Counted from the stretch's first letter, positions 53,090 to 62,282 are shown. The stretch is DNA of 64,000 nucleotides from Bacillota bacterium (GCA_023437715.1 JAEZFK010000005.1:124001-188000), one strand, 5' to 3'. Notes: generated by a model not told the origin, from the sequence alone. Numbers and translations: made by a program.

Positions 53090-53857
53090 ATGATTTTTGA
53101 TACACACGCCCACTATGATGACGAAGCATTCGATGAGGACAGGGGAGAGCTGCTGACAGGCCTTTTCAATCATGGAATTGAAGCGGTCACCAATGTGGGA
53201 GCCAGCATAAGGTCTTCGAAAACCACCTTGGAGCTGGCGGAAAAATATCCTCATGTATACGGAGCCATCGGCGTTCACCCCAACGAGACCGCAGAGCTGG
53301 ATGAGGACAGCATAAGCTGGCTGAAAAGCCGGTCATCCCATGAAAAGGTCGTAGCTATCGGTGAAATCGGCCTGGATTACTACTGGGATGAGCCGGACCG
53401 GGAGACACAGAAGAAATGGTTTATCCGCCAGCTTGACCTTGCAAAGCAGGTAAAGCTTCCCGTGATCATCCACAGCCGCGATGCGGCTAAGGATACTCTG
53501 GACATCATGAAGGCAGAGGGAGGAAGAGACATGGGAGGAGTGATCCACTGCTTTTCCTATGGAAAGGAAATCGCCAGAGAATATTTAAATATGGGCTATT
53601 ATCTGGGAATCGGAGGCGTAGTCACCTTTAAAAACGCCAAAAAGCTTAAAGAAGTAGTGGAATATATGCCCATGGAACAGCTGGTGCTGGAAACCGACTG
53701 CCCTTATTTGGCCCCTTCCCCAAACAGGGGAAAGCGCAATTCTTCCTTAAATCTCCCCTATGTGGTCCGGGAAATCAGTGCCATCAAGGGAATTTCCGAG
53801 GAGGAAGTCATTGAGATTACCAGCCATAATGCAAAAAGGCTGTACAGGCTGGTTTAA
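53090..53857 (+). CDS. tatD: TatD-family metal-dependent hydrolase
   Basis: 255 residues. Amidohydrolase-type barrel with metal ligands in DTHAHYDD (HxH), GEIGLDYYWD, IIHSRDA, HCFSYG and LETDCPYLAP. TatD proteins act as 3'-5' DNA exonucleases. ATG 53090 with GGAGG 6 nt upstream is chosen over 53078. It precedes rsmA, a conserved order in Firmicutes. Confidence 0.93.
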   Translation: MIFDTHAHYDDEAFDEDRGELLTGLFNHGIEAVTNVGASIRSSKTTLELAEKYPHVYGAIGVHPNETAELDEDSISWLKSRSSHEKVVAIGEIGLDYYWDEPDRETQKKWFIRQLDLAKQVKLPVIIHSRDAAKDTLDIMKAEGGRDMGGVIHCFSYGKEIAREYLNMGYYLGIGGVVTFKNAKKLKEVVEYMPMEQLVLETDCPYLAPSPNRGKRNSSLNLPYVVREISAIKGISEEEVIEITSHNAKRLYRLV

Positions 53858-53894
53858 TACCATGAAGCTGTGAAAAAAGAAAACGGAGGACGGC

Positions 53895-54764
53895 ATGGCG
53901 ACACTGGGAACTCCCCAAAAAACAATTGAGATCATACAAAAATACGAATTCGCATTTCAAAAAAAATTCGGACAGAACTTCCTGATAGACACCCGGGTTC
54001 TGGACAAGATCATTGCCTCCGCAGGCGTCACAAAGGAGGACTGCGTCATGGAAATCGGTCCCGGCATCGGCACCATGACCCAGTACCTGGCGGAAAGTGC
54101 CCGTCATGTGGTGGCGGTGGAGATTGATTCCAACCTGATCCCGATTTTAAAAGAAACCCTGGCGGACTATGACAATGTAACGGTTATTCACGATGATATC
54201 TTAAAGGTTGACATAAATCGGATCACTGAAGAATATAACAACGGCCGCCCCATTAAGGTGGTGGCAAACCTGCCCTATTACATTACAACCCCTATTATCA
54301 TGGGACTTTTTGAGGGCATGGTTCCCATCGATAACATTACGGTCATGGTGCAGAAAGAAGTGGCCGACCGGATGCAGGTCGGACCCGGCTCCAAGGATTA
54401 CGGCGCCCTTTCCCTGGCGGTCCAGTATTACGCCGAGCCCTATATTGTAGCCAATGTACCTCCCAACTGCTTCATGCCCCGGCCCAGCGTGGGCTCGGCG
54501 GTTATCCGCCTGACCAGACATAAGAATCCGCCGGTGAATGTACAGGACTCTCTCCTCATGTTCCGCCTGATCCGGGCTTCCTTTAACCAGAGAAGAAAGA
54601 CCCTGCAAAACGGCTTAAATAATTCCCCGGAGATTCCTTTCACAAAAGAGCAGATTGCTGCGGCTATTGAAAGCCTTGGCCTTGGCGCTTCTGTGCGCGG
54701 AGAGACCTTAAGCCTGGAGCAGTTTGCCGCTCTCAGCAATTATTTTACAGGAATAAGCGACTGA
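53895..54764 (+). CDS. rsmA: 16S rRNA (adenine1518/1519-N6) dimethyltransferase
   Basis: 289 residues. SAM-dependent KsgA/RsmA. FGQNFLID (about 25-32), SAM loop EIGPGIGTMTQYLAE, DDILKVD, catalytic NLPYYITTP, and the C-terminal RASFNQRRKTLQNGL helix domain. GGAGG precedes ATG. It follows tatD by 37 bp, a likely operon. Confidence 0.96.
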   Translation: MATLGTPQKTIEIIQKYEFAFQKKFGQNFLIDTRVLDKIIASAGVTKEDCVMEIGPGIGTMTQYLAESARHVVAVEIDSNLIPILKETLADYDNVTVIHDDILKVDINRITEEYNNGRPIKVVANLPYYITTPIIMGLFEGMVPIDNITVMVQKEVADRMQVGPGSKDYGALSLAVQYYAEPYIVANVPPNCFMPRPSVGSAVIRLTRHKNPPVNVQDSLLMFRLIRASFNQRRKTLQNGLNNSPEIPFTKEQIAAAIESLGLGASVRGETLSLEQFAALSNYFTGISD

Positions 54765-54874
54765 GGTTTCTGCCAGGCGAAACTGTAACAAAAAATCATG
54801 TATGATGACGAAAGAAATGAAGTATGATAATATAAGGCTATCAGTTATTTAATTCAGAGAATGGAGCATCGTTT

Positions 54875-56602
54875 ATGAGAAGGAAAAATGGTTTGGGAAA
54901 AGCACTTATATACAGTGCGGCGGCAACTGCGGCAGCAGTAGCGGTAACAAAGGCTCTTGATTATTCCAGAAAGAAGAAAGCCCAGGGGAAAAAGAAGACC
55001 GGAGAGCCGAAAGCGGAAAACGGGACAGAAGGAAAGGCATATTTTGTAGGCGGAGGACTGGGGAGTCTGGCAGGAGCCGCATATCTTATACGCGACTGCA
55101 AGATGCCCGGAAAGCAGATAACGATTTTTGAGGGAATGCCCATTTTAGGCGGAAGCAATGACGGCATCGGAACGCCGGAGAAAGGCTTTGTCTGCCGGGG
55201 CGGGCGCATGTTAAATGAAGAGACATACGAGAACTTCTGGGAGCTGTTCCGTTCCATTCCCTCCCTGGACAACCCCGGACGGAGTGTGACCGAAGAGATC
55301 CTGAACTTTGACCATGCCCATCCCACCTGTGCAAAGGCCCGCCTGATCGACAGGGACGGAAAGATCCTGGATGTAAAGAGCATGGGCTTTACCCAGGACG
55401 AACGGATGGCGCTTTTCAAGCTCATGTATACGCCGGAAGAAAAGCTGGATGATATGACCATTGAGGGCTGGTTTGCAGACATGCCTCATTTCTTTACCAC
55501 CAACTTCTGGTATATGTGGCAGACCACCTTTGCATTCCAGAAATGGAGCAGCCTTTTTGAATTCCGCCGTTATATGCGGAGAATGATTCTGGAGTTTTCG
55601 AGAATCGAAACCCTGGAAGGCGTTACCAGAACACCCTTAAACCAGTATGACAGCATCATCCGCCCCCTGGAAACTTATTTAAGGAAACAGGGCGTGGTTT
55701 TTGCGGAAAACTGTACGGTTACTGACATTGATTTTGCCGACGGAGACGGAATCACCGTAAAGACCCTTCACTTAATGGATAATGGCATAGAAAGAGCCAT
55801 TGAGCTTAACCAGGGGGATATCTGCATCATGACAAATGCCTGCATGACCGACAGCGCCACTCTGGGAGACTTGCACACTCCGGCGCCGGCGCCTGTTTTA
55901 AGGCCCATATCCGGAGAGCTGTGGAGCAAGGTGGCCGCAAAGAAGACAGGACTTGGAAATCCCTATCCTTTCTTCGGCGATGTCCATGAAACCAATTGGG
56001 AAAGCTTTACCGTGACCAGCAAGGGAAACAAGCTGTTAAAGCTGATCGAAAATTACTCTGGCAACGTTCCGGGAAGCGGAGCCCTCATGACATTCAAGGA
56101 TTCCAGCTGGCTTATGAGCATCGTGGTAGCTGCCCAGCCTCACTTTACCAACCAGCCCATGGACCAGACGATTTTCTGGGGATATGGGCTTTATACCGAC
56201 CGGATCGGTGATTATGTAAAGAAGCCGATGAAAGACTGTACCGGAGAAGAGCTGCTCATTGAGCTTCTTCATCATCTTCATATGGAGGAACGTCAGGAAG
56301 AGCTGCTGGCAGATGTGGTCAATGTCATTCCCTGCATGATGCCTTATGTAGACGCTCAGTTCCAGCCCCGCAAGATGACCGACCGTCCGAAGGTAGTTCC
56401 GGCAGGCTCCACCAACTTCGCCATGGTGAGCCAGTTCGTTGAAATCCCCGACGACATGGTGTTTACGGAAGAATATTCGGTACGGGCTGCCAGAATGGCT
56501 GTCTATACTCTGATGGGAGTGGACAAACCCATTTGCCCGGTAACTCCTTATGTAAAGGACCCCAAGGTCTTAGCCAAGGCGGTCCATACCTCTTACCGAT
56601 AA
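54875..56602 (+). CDS. ohyA: oleate hydratase with an N-terminal membrane anchor
   Basis: 575 residues. FAD flavoenzyme that adds water to the cis-9 double bond of oleic acid to give 10-hydroxystearate. FAD loop YFVGGGLGSLAGAAYLI (about 57-73), then EGMPILGGSNDG, GFVCRGGRMLN and the family block HFFTTNFWYMWQTTFAFQKWSS. The first ~50 residues add a hydrophobic helix (LIYSAAATAAAVAVTKAL) and a Lys-rich linker before the usual start. This would tether it to the membrane, near its lipid substrate. Monocistronic. Confidence 0.92.
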   Translation: MRRKNGLGKALIYSAAATAAAVAVTKALDYSRKKKAQGKKKTGEPKAENGTEGKAYFVGGGLGSLAGAAYLIRDCKMPGKQITIFEGMPILGGSNDGIGTPEKGFVCRGGRMLNEETYENFWELFRSIPSLDNPGRSVTEEILNFDHAHPTCAKARLIDRDGKILDVKSMGFTQDERMALFKLMYTPEEKLDDMTIEGWFADMPHFFTTNFWYMWQTTFAFQKWSSLFEFRRYMRRMILEFSRIETLEGVTRTPLNQYDSIIRPLETYLRKQGVVFAENCTVTDIDFADGDGITVKTLHLMDNGIERAIELNQGDICIMTNACMTDSATLGDLHTPAPAPVLRPISGELWSKVAAKKTGLGNPYPFFGDVHETNWESFTVTSKGNKLLKLIENYSGNVPGSGALMTFKDSSWLMSIVVAAQPHFTNQPMDQTIFWGYGLYTDRIGDYVKKPMKDCTGEELLIELLHHLHMEERQEELLADVVNVIPCMMPYVDAQFQPRKMTDRPKVVPAGSTNFAMVSQFVEIPDDMVFTEEYSVRAARMAVYTLMGVDKPICPVTPYVKDPKVLAKAVHTSYR

Positions 56603-56627
56603 AACAAAACCATAAAATAAAAAGAGA

Positions 56628-56725
56628 GTGCCGCAAAATGCAGAATTTCAACAAGATGTGGCTTCTGGCCCTTTGGCCGAAGCCAATATCCTGTATGAAA
56701 AATTCATTTTGCGGCACCCTTTTTC
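56628..56725. terminator. large branched terminator between oleate hydratase and DUF436 gene
   Basis: GTGCCGCAAAATG (56628-56640) pairs perfectly with CATTTTGCGGCAC (56705-56717), followed by CCTTTTT. Inside is a second stem TGGCTTC...GAAGCCA (56659-56685) around a GGCC pair. The 90-nt structure is much longer than other terminators here. Confidence 0.75.
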
Positions 56726-56731
56726 TGTTTT

Positions 56732-57283
56732 TTATTCTATGGTCTCGTCATAGCAGGCCCGCATCCCGCCGATAAACTTAGGCCTGGTACGTGCGGCTAC
56801 CACATGGGCGGAGCCGATGTAACTGGTCTTTATGCGGACCGGAACCGCAACCGCCTTTAAGTGCATGCCGATCAGAGTATCCCCGATATCAATTCCCGCA
56901 TGGGCCCTGATGGATTCAACGGCCACAGGACATTGAAGCGTTCCATAGGCTGCCGTAGCCAGGGAACCGCCGGCTTTCAGCTGGGGAACCACGTTTACCG
57001 CCTCATACCCATAATGAAGAGCCGCCTCCTTTTCCAGGATCAGAGCCCTGTTTAAATGTTCGCAGCACTGAGCGGCCACATAAATCCCCTGTTCATGGAA
57101 AACCTTATAAACAGCGGAAAAAACCGCCTGTCCGATCTCCGCGCTGGAATGGGAGCCGATTCTGTGGTCGGATATTTCACTGGAGGAACAGCCGATCACA
57201 ACCAGATCCTTTTCGTTTAAGCGGGCGGCTTCCAGCAGCTCCCTTGCGGCAGCTTCCGCCTGATTTCTGATTTCCTCTAACAT
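56732..57283 (-). CDS. DUF436 / UPF0340 (YwlG-like) protein
   Basis: 183 residues. Strongly conserved family (TIGR01440): LVVIGCSSSEISDHRIGSHSS, QCCEHLNRALILE, VPQLKAGGSLATAAY, AHAGIDIGDTLIGMHL, and a C-terminal GGMRACYDE. The pairs of Cys and His suggest a metal or ligand site. The function is unknown. Confidence 0.9.
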   Translation of the reverse strand: MLEEIRNQAEAAARELLEAARLNEKDLVVIGCSSSEISDHRIGSHSSAEIGQAVFSAVYKVFHEQGIYVAAQCCEHLNRALILEKEAALHYGYEAVNVVPQLKAGGSLATAAYGTLQCPVAVESIRAHAGIDIGDTLIGMHLKAVAVPVRIKTSYIGSAHVVAARTRPKFIGGMRACYDETIE

Positions 57284-57322
57284 GATACAGCACCGCCTTT
57301 CTTTATGAGTATTGCAAGCTTT

Positions 57323-57742
57323 TTATAATACCGCCCGGATTTCGGCAGCCATGTCTTCATACTCCTTATCCGTTAAATATACCTTGTCCGGATTCATGGT
57401 AAAGGTGCTTCCCCATTCATCGCCGCCATTGTATTTTGGAACAAGGTGCATATGGAGATGACAGCCGGTGTCGCCATAAGCTCCGTAATTTACCTTATCC
57501 GGCTGGAAAACCTTATGGATGGCCCTTGAAGCCCTTGCCACATCGGCGAAGAATGCATCTCTTTCTTCATTGCTTATATCTGTCAGCTCGCTGACATGAT
57601 CCTTATAGGCCAGAATGACTCTGCCTCTTTTGCTCTGCTCCTTAAATAAATACAGAAATCCCGTTTCCATTTCGCAGATTGGGTAGCCGAATTTTTCCAC
57701 CAGCTCCCCTTTCATGCAGTATGCGCAATTTGGATCTTTCAT
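57323..57742 (-). CDS. HIT-family protein, second copy
   Basis: 139 residues. N-terminal CAYCMKG, core RVILAYKDHVSELTDI, active-site HLHMHLVPKYNGG. It diverges from the HinT-like copy at 43098 and has a longer C-terminus. Nucleotide-phosphate hydrolysis is inferred from the family; the substrate is unknown. AAGAAGG precedes ATG. Confidence 0.9.
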   Translation of the reverse strand: MKDPNCAYCMKGELVEKFGYPICEMETGFLYLFKEQSKRGRVILAYKDHVSELTDISNEERDAFFADVARASRAIHKVFQPDKVNYGAYGDTGCHLHMHLVPKYNGGDEWGSTFTMNPDKVYLTDKEYEDMAAEIRAVL

Positions 57743-57869
57743 AATCGTTTACCTTCTTTCTGATAGAATGTTATATTTTTCCTGAACCTATTCTATCAAA
57801 ATAAAGCGGGAATGAAAAGAGTGCGGGACAAACAAATTTTTCAGCAGAGGTTTCATCCGGAAAATGAAA

Positions 57870-57899
57870 GCCCCGGCAAATGCTGTGCCGGGGCCTTTT
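57870..57899 (-). terminator. terminator of the hemerythrin gene
   Basis: GCCCCGGC (57870-57877) pairs with GCCGGGGC (57887-57894). On the minus strand it is followed by TTTCATTTT, so it serves the hemerythrin gene that ends at 57937. Confidence 0.75.
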
Positions 57900-57936
57900 C
57901 TGAAGAGAATCGAAAGCTTCATTTGCTGTCTTTAAG

Positions 57937-58335
57937 TCAGCCTTTTAAATGAGCCGCAACCTTTACATCCTCTTTCTTAATGTGGTTGATGAGCCAGCCT
58001 GCAATGGTGCTGTTGACCTCGCCTACAAGAGCCACTGTAGGCCCTTCCTTATCCAGCTTTGCGCAAATCCCGGCAACAACCTTTTTAAAATCCTCATGAT
58101 ACCGTTTATGGTTTACATAATCCGGATAGTGACTCTGAAGCTGAAGCTTTTCCTCATCGCTGAAATGCTTTGCAGTATAATCCTGAAGGAATTTAAGGGT
58201 ATTGGAGAGTTCAGCACGTCCCTTACCTGCCCCACAGGCAGCAAGCAGATTATTTATCGCGTCGATCAGCTGACGGTGCTCAGAGTCAATCAGCTGATTG
58301 CCCGTTTCTAAGTCTTTTGTAAATGTATATGCCAT
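57937..58335 (-). CDS. bacteriohemerythrin
   Basis: 132 residues. Di-iron four-helix protein: His/Glu ligands in IDSEHRQL, HFSDEEKL, HKRYHEDF and INHIKKED. It binds O2, probably for oxygen sensing or scavenging in an anaerobe. AAAGGAGGCG precedes ATG. Monocistronic. Confidence 0.92.
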   Translation of the reverse strand: MAYTFTKDLETGNQLIDSEHRQLIDAINNLLAACGAGKGRAELSNTLKFLQDYTAKHFSDEEKLQLQSHYPDYVNHKRYHEDFKKVVAGICAKLDKEGPTVALVGEVNSTIAGWLINHIKKEDVKVAAHLKG

Positions 58336-58419
58336 ATTTTTTCGCCTCCTTTTTTTCTCATTTTACACCATTTGACAATAAATTCCAACTGTTAATTTCA
58401 TAATTACTATAAGCCTGTT

Positions 58420-59427
58420 TTAAGCCTTCCAGCTTAAATAAAGCTCCGCCACCACATCCTCAATGGGCGCCTTTTTAATCTCCACATCCTGAATCTGGGA
58501 AAACCCGGCCAGCATGCCGAGGACCTCATGGATTTCCAGCTTCTGCCTGTCAAATTCATACTCATGAATCCCCAGCTCTGATTTTAAAAGCCTCATACCC
58601 GGCAGCCCGGGAGCAGGGACGTCCTCCGCCGTCTTAAGCTGTATCCGGTAAAACCCGCCAAGCACGTTCCGAAGCTGGTCAAAGCTCCCGTCAAATGCGA
58701 TCTGTCCCTTATTTAACAGCACCATCCGCTGGGCCATTTCCTCTAAGTCATCCATATCGTGGCTGGTGACCACAACCGTAGTTCCCTGCTCCCTGTTGAT
58801 CTTTTTCAAAAACCGGATCATCTGCTGCTTTGCCAGAACATCCAGCCCTAAAGTGGGTTCATCCAGGAAAATAAGCGTTGGCCCGTGCAGAAGCAGCATG
58901 GCAATATCCGCCCGCATCCTCTGCCCCAGGCTCAGCTCCCTGGAAAATGTCTTTAAAATATCTCCCAGATCCAAAAGCTCCGTAACCAGCTCCAGATTCT
59001 TCCGGTATACCTCATCAGAAATGTTCCAGACCTCTTTCTTCCATTCGAAGCTGGTAATCACCGGATGATCCCACCACAGCTCCGTCCGCTGTCCGAACAG
59101 CACGCCGATGTGCTTCATCAGCTCCATCCGGTTCTTTGACGGATCAAACCCGAGGACAGACACTTTCCCTTCCGTGGGAAGAAGGATGCCGGAAAGTATT
59201 TTGATGGTAGTGCTTTTCCCCGCCCCGTTGGCCCCTGCATAAGCCACGAATTCCCCGGGCTGGATTGTAAGGGATACCCGGTCAAGAGCGGTGACCACCC
59301 GCTTTTCCGGATGAAACATATTTTTAAAAATATCGCGGGCTTTCCCGCTTCTCTGCCACTGGCAGTACTGTTTTGAAATATTATCGATGACCAAAGCCGG
59401 TATATCTTGGTGAACCATAGAGTGCAT
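58420..59427 (-). CDS. ABC-2 exporter ATP-binding protein
   Basis: 335 residues. Walker A GANGAGKST, Q-loop near LFGQRTELWWD, signature LSLGQRMRADIA, Walker B LIFLDEPTLGLD, H-loop VVTSHDMDDLEE. A C-terminal ~90-residue extension follows. It is the NatA/YfiL-like ATPase of the exporter whose two membrane subunits are directly upstream. Overlaps the permease gene by 47 bp. Confidence 0.92.
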   Translation of the reverse strand: MHSMVHQDIPALVIDNISKQYCQWQRSGKARDIFKNMFHPEKRVVTALDRVSLTIQPGEFVAYAGANGAGKSTTIKILSGILLPTEGKVSVLGFDPSKNRMELMKHIGVLFGQRTELWWDHPVITSFEWKKEVWNISDEVYRKNLELVTELLDLGDILKTFSRELSLGQRMRADIAMLLLHGPTLIFLDEPTLGLDVLAKQQMIRFLKKINREQGTTVVVTSHDMDDLEEMAQRMVLLNKGQIAFDGSFDQLRNVLGGFYRIQLKTAEDVPAPGLPGMRLLKSELGIHEYEFDRQKLEIHEVLGMLAGFSQIQDVEIKKAPIEDVVAELYLSWKA

Positions 59428-60241
59428 AATGCTTCATTCCTTTCCTGAAAAATAAAATAGCAGCAATAAGAAACACAGCCGCCGCCCCCGGCATCGCCAG
59501 GGCGGAAAGCAGCTTTAAAGAGATGATGCCGTCTCTTCCCGCCTGGAGCAGGAGAAGAGACGGAAACCATGCCGTAAGTCCAATGGGTATAACCGTAAGA
59601 AAGACTCCCTTGACGGTCCCGTTTATATTTCCCAGAGGATAAGTCTTTAAAGCCGAAAAAAGATCTTTCCCCACCATTGCAATTTCCTCTGCAGCCGCCG
59701 GGGCATAAAAGGCCGTACAGGACAGCAGATATAAAAACGATAAAATAATCAGACAGGAACAGACCCCGTATAAGAGGAACAGTAAAATCCATCCGCCTGT
59801 CACGCAGATAGAAGCGTGGACCGCCCCGTACCAGGAAAGAGCTGCTCCCAGAATCAGCATGGGCGAGCCGGAAAAGGGAGAGAAGCCCTGGGCCAGAAGC
59901 TCCATCCAAAAAGGAACCGGCTGGATCATTATATGGTCAAGCTGCCCCCTGCCAATAATCCGGCTGACCATGTGGGTGTTGTTCCCTATAAAAAACACCG
60001 TGTAAATCCCGTCAATAAAAACAGAATATCCCAGCATAAACATAATTTCCTCCCGGTTCATTCCCGAAAGATTCCGGAAGCTGAGGGACAGGAGATAGAT
60101 GCCGGCTATGGCACAGCCCCCGCTTATGATATCCGACACCAGCTGCAGCAGGAAATACCGCGTATCCCGGAGAAACCACAAAAGATCCATTTTCCCGTAC
60201 TGCCGGTAAAGCCGGAGAAGAGTTTTAATATTATCCGCCAA
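59381..60241 (-). CDS. ABC-2 exporter permease subunit B
   Basis: 286 residues, six membrane helices. ABC-2 family of the DUF990 type (MFMLGYSVFIDGIYTVFFIGN...GRGQLDHIMIQPVPFWMELL). The start is TTG with AAAGGATGA upstream, overlapping the end of the preceding permease gene. Substrate unknown. Confidence 0.85.
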   Translation of the reverse strand: MADNIKTLLRLYRQYGKMDLLWFLRDTRYFLLQLVSDIISGGCAIAGIYLLSLSFRNLSGMNREEIMFMLGYSVFIDGIYTVFFIGNNTHMVSRIIGRGQLDHIMIQPVPFWMELLAQGFSPFSGSPMLILGAALSWYGAVHASICVTGGWILLFLLYGVCSCLIILSFLYLLSCTAFYAPAAAEEIAMVGKDLFSALKTYPLGNINGTVKGVFLTVIPIGLTAWFPSLLLLQAGRDGIISLKLLSALAMPGAAAVFLIAAILFFRKGMKHYALYGSPRYTGFGHR

Positions 60242-61061
60242 ATGAAATCATCCTTTCTTTGCTCTTTTTAAAAATCTGTTCCGCAGCAATCCACAAAACC
60301 ACATTCCAGAAAACCTGCAGCCCCAGAACTGCCCAGGGATTTTCCGAGGTTCCCGTATAAATCGTCAGAGGTCCGTGGGCCACTGACCCAAGGGGAAGCA
60401 GGGAAAATATTTTTCCCATCCCAAAGGGAAACAGGGAAAAGGGAATCATTTCCCCTGAAAGCAGGGCGTAAACCGCTTCCCGGACCGCCAGAGCCGCCCA
60501 GCAGCCGTTTTTTAAATACATGGCAAATGCGGAAAACAGCAGGTCAATGGCAAATCCCAGGGAGGCCGCCAGTAAAAGGCTGAAAAAGGCCAGAACCCCG
60601 GAAGACGGCGTCACAGGCCATGGCCGGATTCCCAGAAAGGAAGCCGACAGCCACAGCGGAAGCCCGAAAAACAGAAAGTTTGGAATCCACCATTTTCCCA
60701 CAGTCTCCGCAAAAAAGCTGATTTCCACAGGCATTGGCCGCAGAAACCGGCCGATGATGGACCCTTCCCACAGGGAAGCTGTGGCGGGAGAGATGATATT
60801 CAATTCCTGGTGAAAAATGGTTGACATAAGTGTATAGGTCATCAGGCCGTCCAAATGGGCGCTGTCCGGCAGAACACCATTTGCCGCCAGGGACTTCCAA
60901 ATAAACAGAAGCATGACAAACTGGACGGCCTGAAAAAAATATCCTCCTGCAACACACAGGAAACCGCCGTCAAAGATTTGTTTCGTACACATAAACATCG
61001 TGGAAAATACGGCCTTGCGATGAAAGCCGAAGCCGGTCAGAAAACTTTTTCCCTGTTTCAT
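60231..61061 (-). CDS. ABC-2 exporter permease subunit A
   Basis: 276 residues, six membrane helices, same DUF990-type fold (LMTYTLMSTIFHQELN...SIIGRFLRPMPVEISFFAETVGKWW). First gene of the exporter operon; GGAGG lies 10 nt before ATG. Two different permeases imply a heterodimeric channel. The exporter is preceded by a short ORF unit with its own terminator (61147-61427), which may bear on its regulation or substrate. Confidence 0.85.
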   Translation of the reverse strand: MKQGKSFLTGFGFHRKAVFSTMFMCTKQIFDGGFLCVAGGYFFQAVQFVMLLFIWKSLAANGVLPDSAHLDGLMTYTLMSTIFHQELNIISPATASLWEGSIIGRFLRPMPVEISFFAETVGKWWIPNFLFFGLPLWLSASFLGIRPWPVTPSSGVLAFFSLLLAASLGFAIDLLFSAFAMYLKNGCWAALAVREAVYALLSGEMIPFSLFPFGMGKIFSLLPLGSVAHGPLTIYTGTSENPWAVLGLQVFWNVVLWIAAEQIFKKSKERMISFGG

Positions 61062-61146
61062 AAATGAAATTCCTCCATTTTGTGCGTAATCGGTATTAGG
61101 GCCTTCCCATCCGTCCTTTCAGACGGCCCATTTCGAAAAATGCGCA

Positions 61147-61174
61147 CAAAAAAACCCGGTGCGGAGCATCCGGG
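61147..61174 (-). terminator. intrinsic terminator between the 50-codon ORF and the ABC-2 operon
   Basis: On the minus strand CCCGG (61174-61170) pairs with CCGGG (61159-61155), followed by seven T (61154-61148). A further hairpin, CCGTC/GACGG around 61121-61138, lies between this and the exporter start. Confidence 0.85.
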
Positions 61175-61207
61175 CAGAAAATCAGTCAGAAACCAGTTGA
61201 CATAAAG

Positions 61208-61360
61208 TTACCGGCTTATAAACAAAATCTGAGGTGGGACGCTGCCTTTTTCGTAAAAATGGGCGCACTGATACACGGATGCGTCAAAATTACCCAAAAT
61301 AACAGCGATATGCTCAATATTGGACCATAATGAAGTGGTTTCCATTGAAATACGGCGCAC
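61208..61360 (-). CDS. 50-residue small protein or leader peptide, unknown
   Basis: A GTG start at 61360 with AAAGGAGGTGA 9 nt upstream opens a 50-codon frame ending in TAA. The peptide is mixed, with one Cys; it begins MRRISMETTSLWSNIEHIAV and ends PPQILFISR. It is not obviously a membrane or secreted peptide. It has a near-consensus promoter and a terminator, and the ABC-2 exporter genes follow on the same strand. Candidates are a microprotein, a peptide cargo or an attenuating leader peptide. No family was recognised. Confidence 0.65.
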   Translation of the reverse strand: MRRISMETTSLWSNIEHIAVILGNFDASVYQCAHFYEKGSVPPQILFISR

Positions 61361-61398
61361 AGCGTCTCACCTCCTTTTAAAAATTTCATAATAAAACA

Positions 61399-61427
61399 CT
61401 TATACCATCAGAAAACAAAAAAGTCAA
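61399..61427 (-). promoter_or_regulatory. sigma-A promoter of the 50-codon ORF
   Basis: Minus strand: TTGACT (61427-61422), 17-nt spacer, TATAAG (61404-61399). It starts just after the nagB stop. Confidence 0.85.
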
Positions 61428-61432
61428 GAACA

Positions 61433-62164
61433 TCAATCCTCAAACTTTGCCAGGGCCGCTTCGTCTGCAACAACGATCACATCCGGATGGAGCTGTAAAA
61501 TGGATGCCGGAACCCGTGGGGTTACAGGTCCGTGGAACGCTTCATTCAGGATTTCCGCTTTCTCCTCACCGCTGACGATCAAAAGGATTTTTTTCGCTCT
61601 CATAATGGTTCCGATTCCCATGGTGTAGGCCTGGCGGGGAACCTGGTCAATGGATTCGAAGAAACGCTTGTTGGCCTCAATAGTGCTTTCCTGAAGATCC
61701 ACGATGTGGGTATCCTTTGGAAAGATGTCGGAAGGCTCATTAAAACCGATGTGACCGTTGTGACCTATGCCAAGGAGCTGTAAATCAACGCCGCCAAGAC
61801 TTTTTACCTCTTTCTCGTAACGGGCTGCCTCTTTTTCTGCGTCATTCTCCGTTCCGTTAGGAATGTGGGTGTTTGCTTCGCTGATATTTACGTGCTTGAA
61901 CAGGTTTTCACGCATAAAGTAATAATAACTCTGGTCATTGTCTCTGGTGAGCCCTTTGTATTCGTCCAGATTTGCTGTCTTTACTTCGGAAAAATCCAGA
62001 TCCCCTTTTTTATACCACTCAACCAGCTGCTGGTAGGTCCCCATGGGTGAGGAGCCTGTAGCCAGTCCCAGAACACAGTCCGGTTTCATAATCACCTGTG
62101 CGGAAATAATATTGGCTGCCTTCCGGCTCATGTCATGATAGTCCTTAGCGCGATAAAGCTTCAT
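61433..62164 (-). CDS. nagB: glucosamine-6-phosphate deaminase
   Basis: 243 residues. It converts GlcN-6-P to Fru-6-P and ammonia. LGLATGSSPMGTYQQLVEW (about 33-51), TANLDEYKGL, GIGHNGHIGFNEPSD with the catalytic residues, and a MGIGTIMRAKKILLIVSG block. GGGAGGG precedes ATG. No nagA or regulator is adjacent. Confidence 0.95.
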   Translation of the reverse strand: MKLYRAKDYHDMSRKAANIISAQVIMKPDCVLGLATGSSPMGTYQQLVEWYKKGDLDFSEVKTANLDEYKGLTRDNDQSYYYFMRENLFKHVNISEANTHIPNGTENDAEKEAARYEKEVKSLGGVDLQLLGIGHNGHIGFNEPSDIFPKDTHIVDLQESTIEANKRFFESIDQVPRQAYTMGIGTIMRAKKILLIVSGEEKAEILNEAFHGPVTPRVPASILQLHPDVIVVADEAALAKFED

Positions 62165-62282
62165 ATTTTTGTCCCTCCCTCTATGTGGAAAAAATTTTTA
62201 TTTTATTCTTTTAATAGGATAACATTTTTATGTCATAGTTGCAATGGCATTTTGCATAAAATAGTTATAAAGGAGTGATGGC

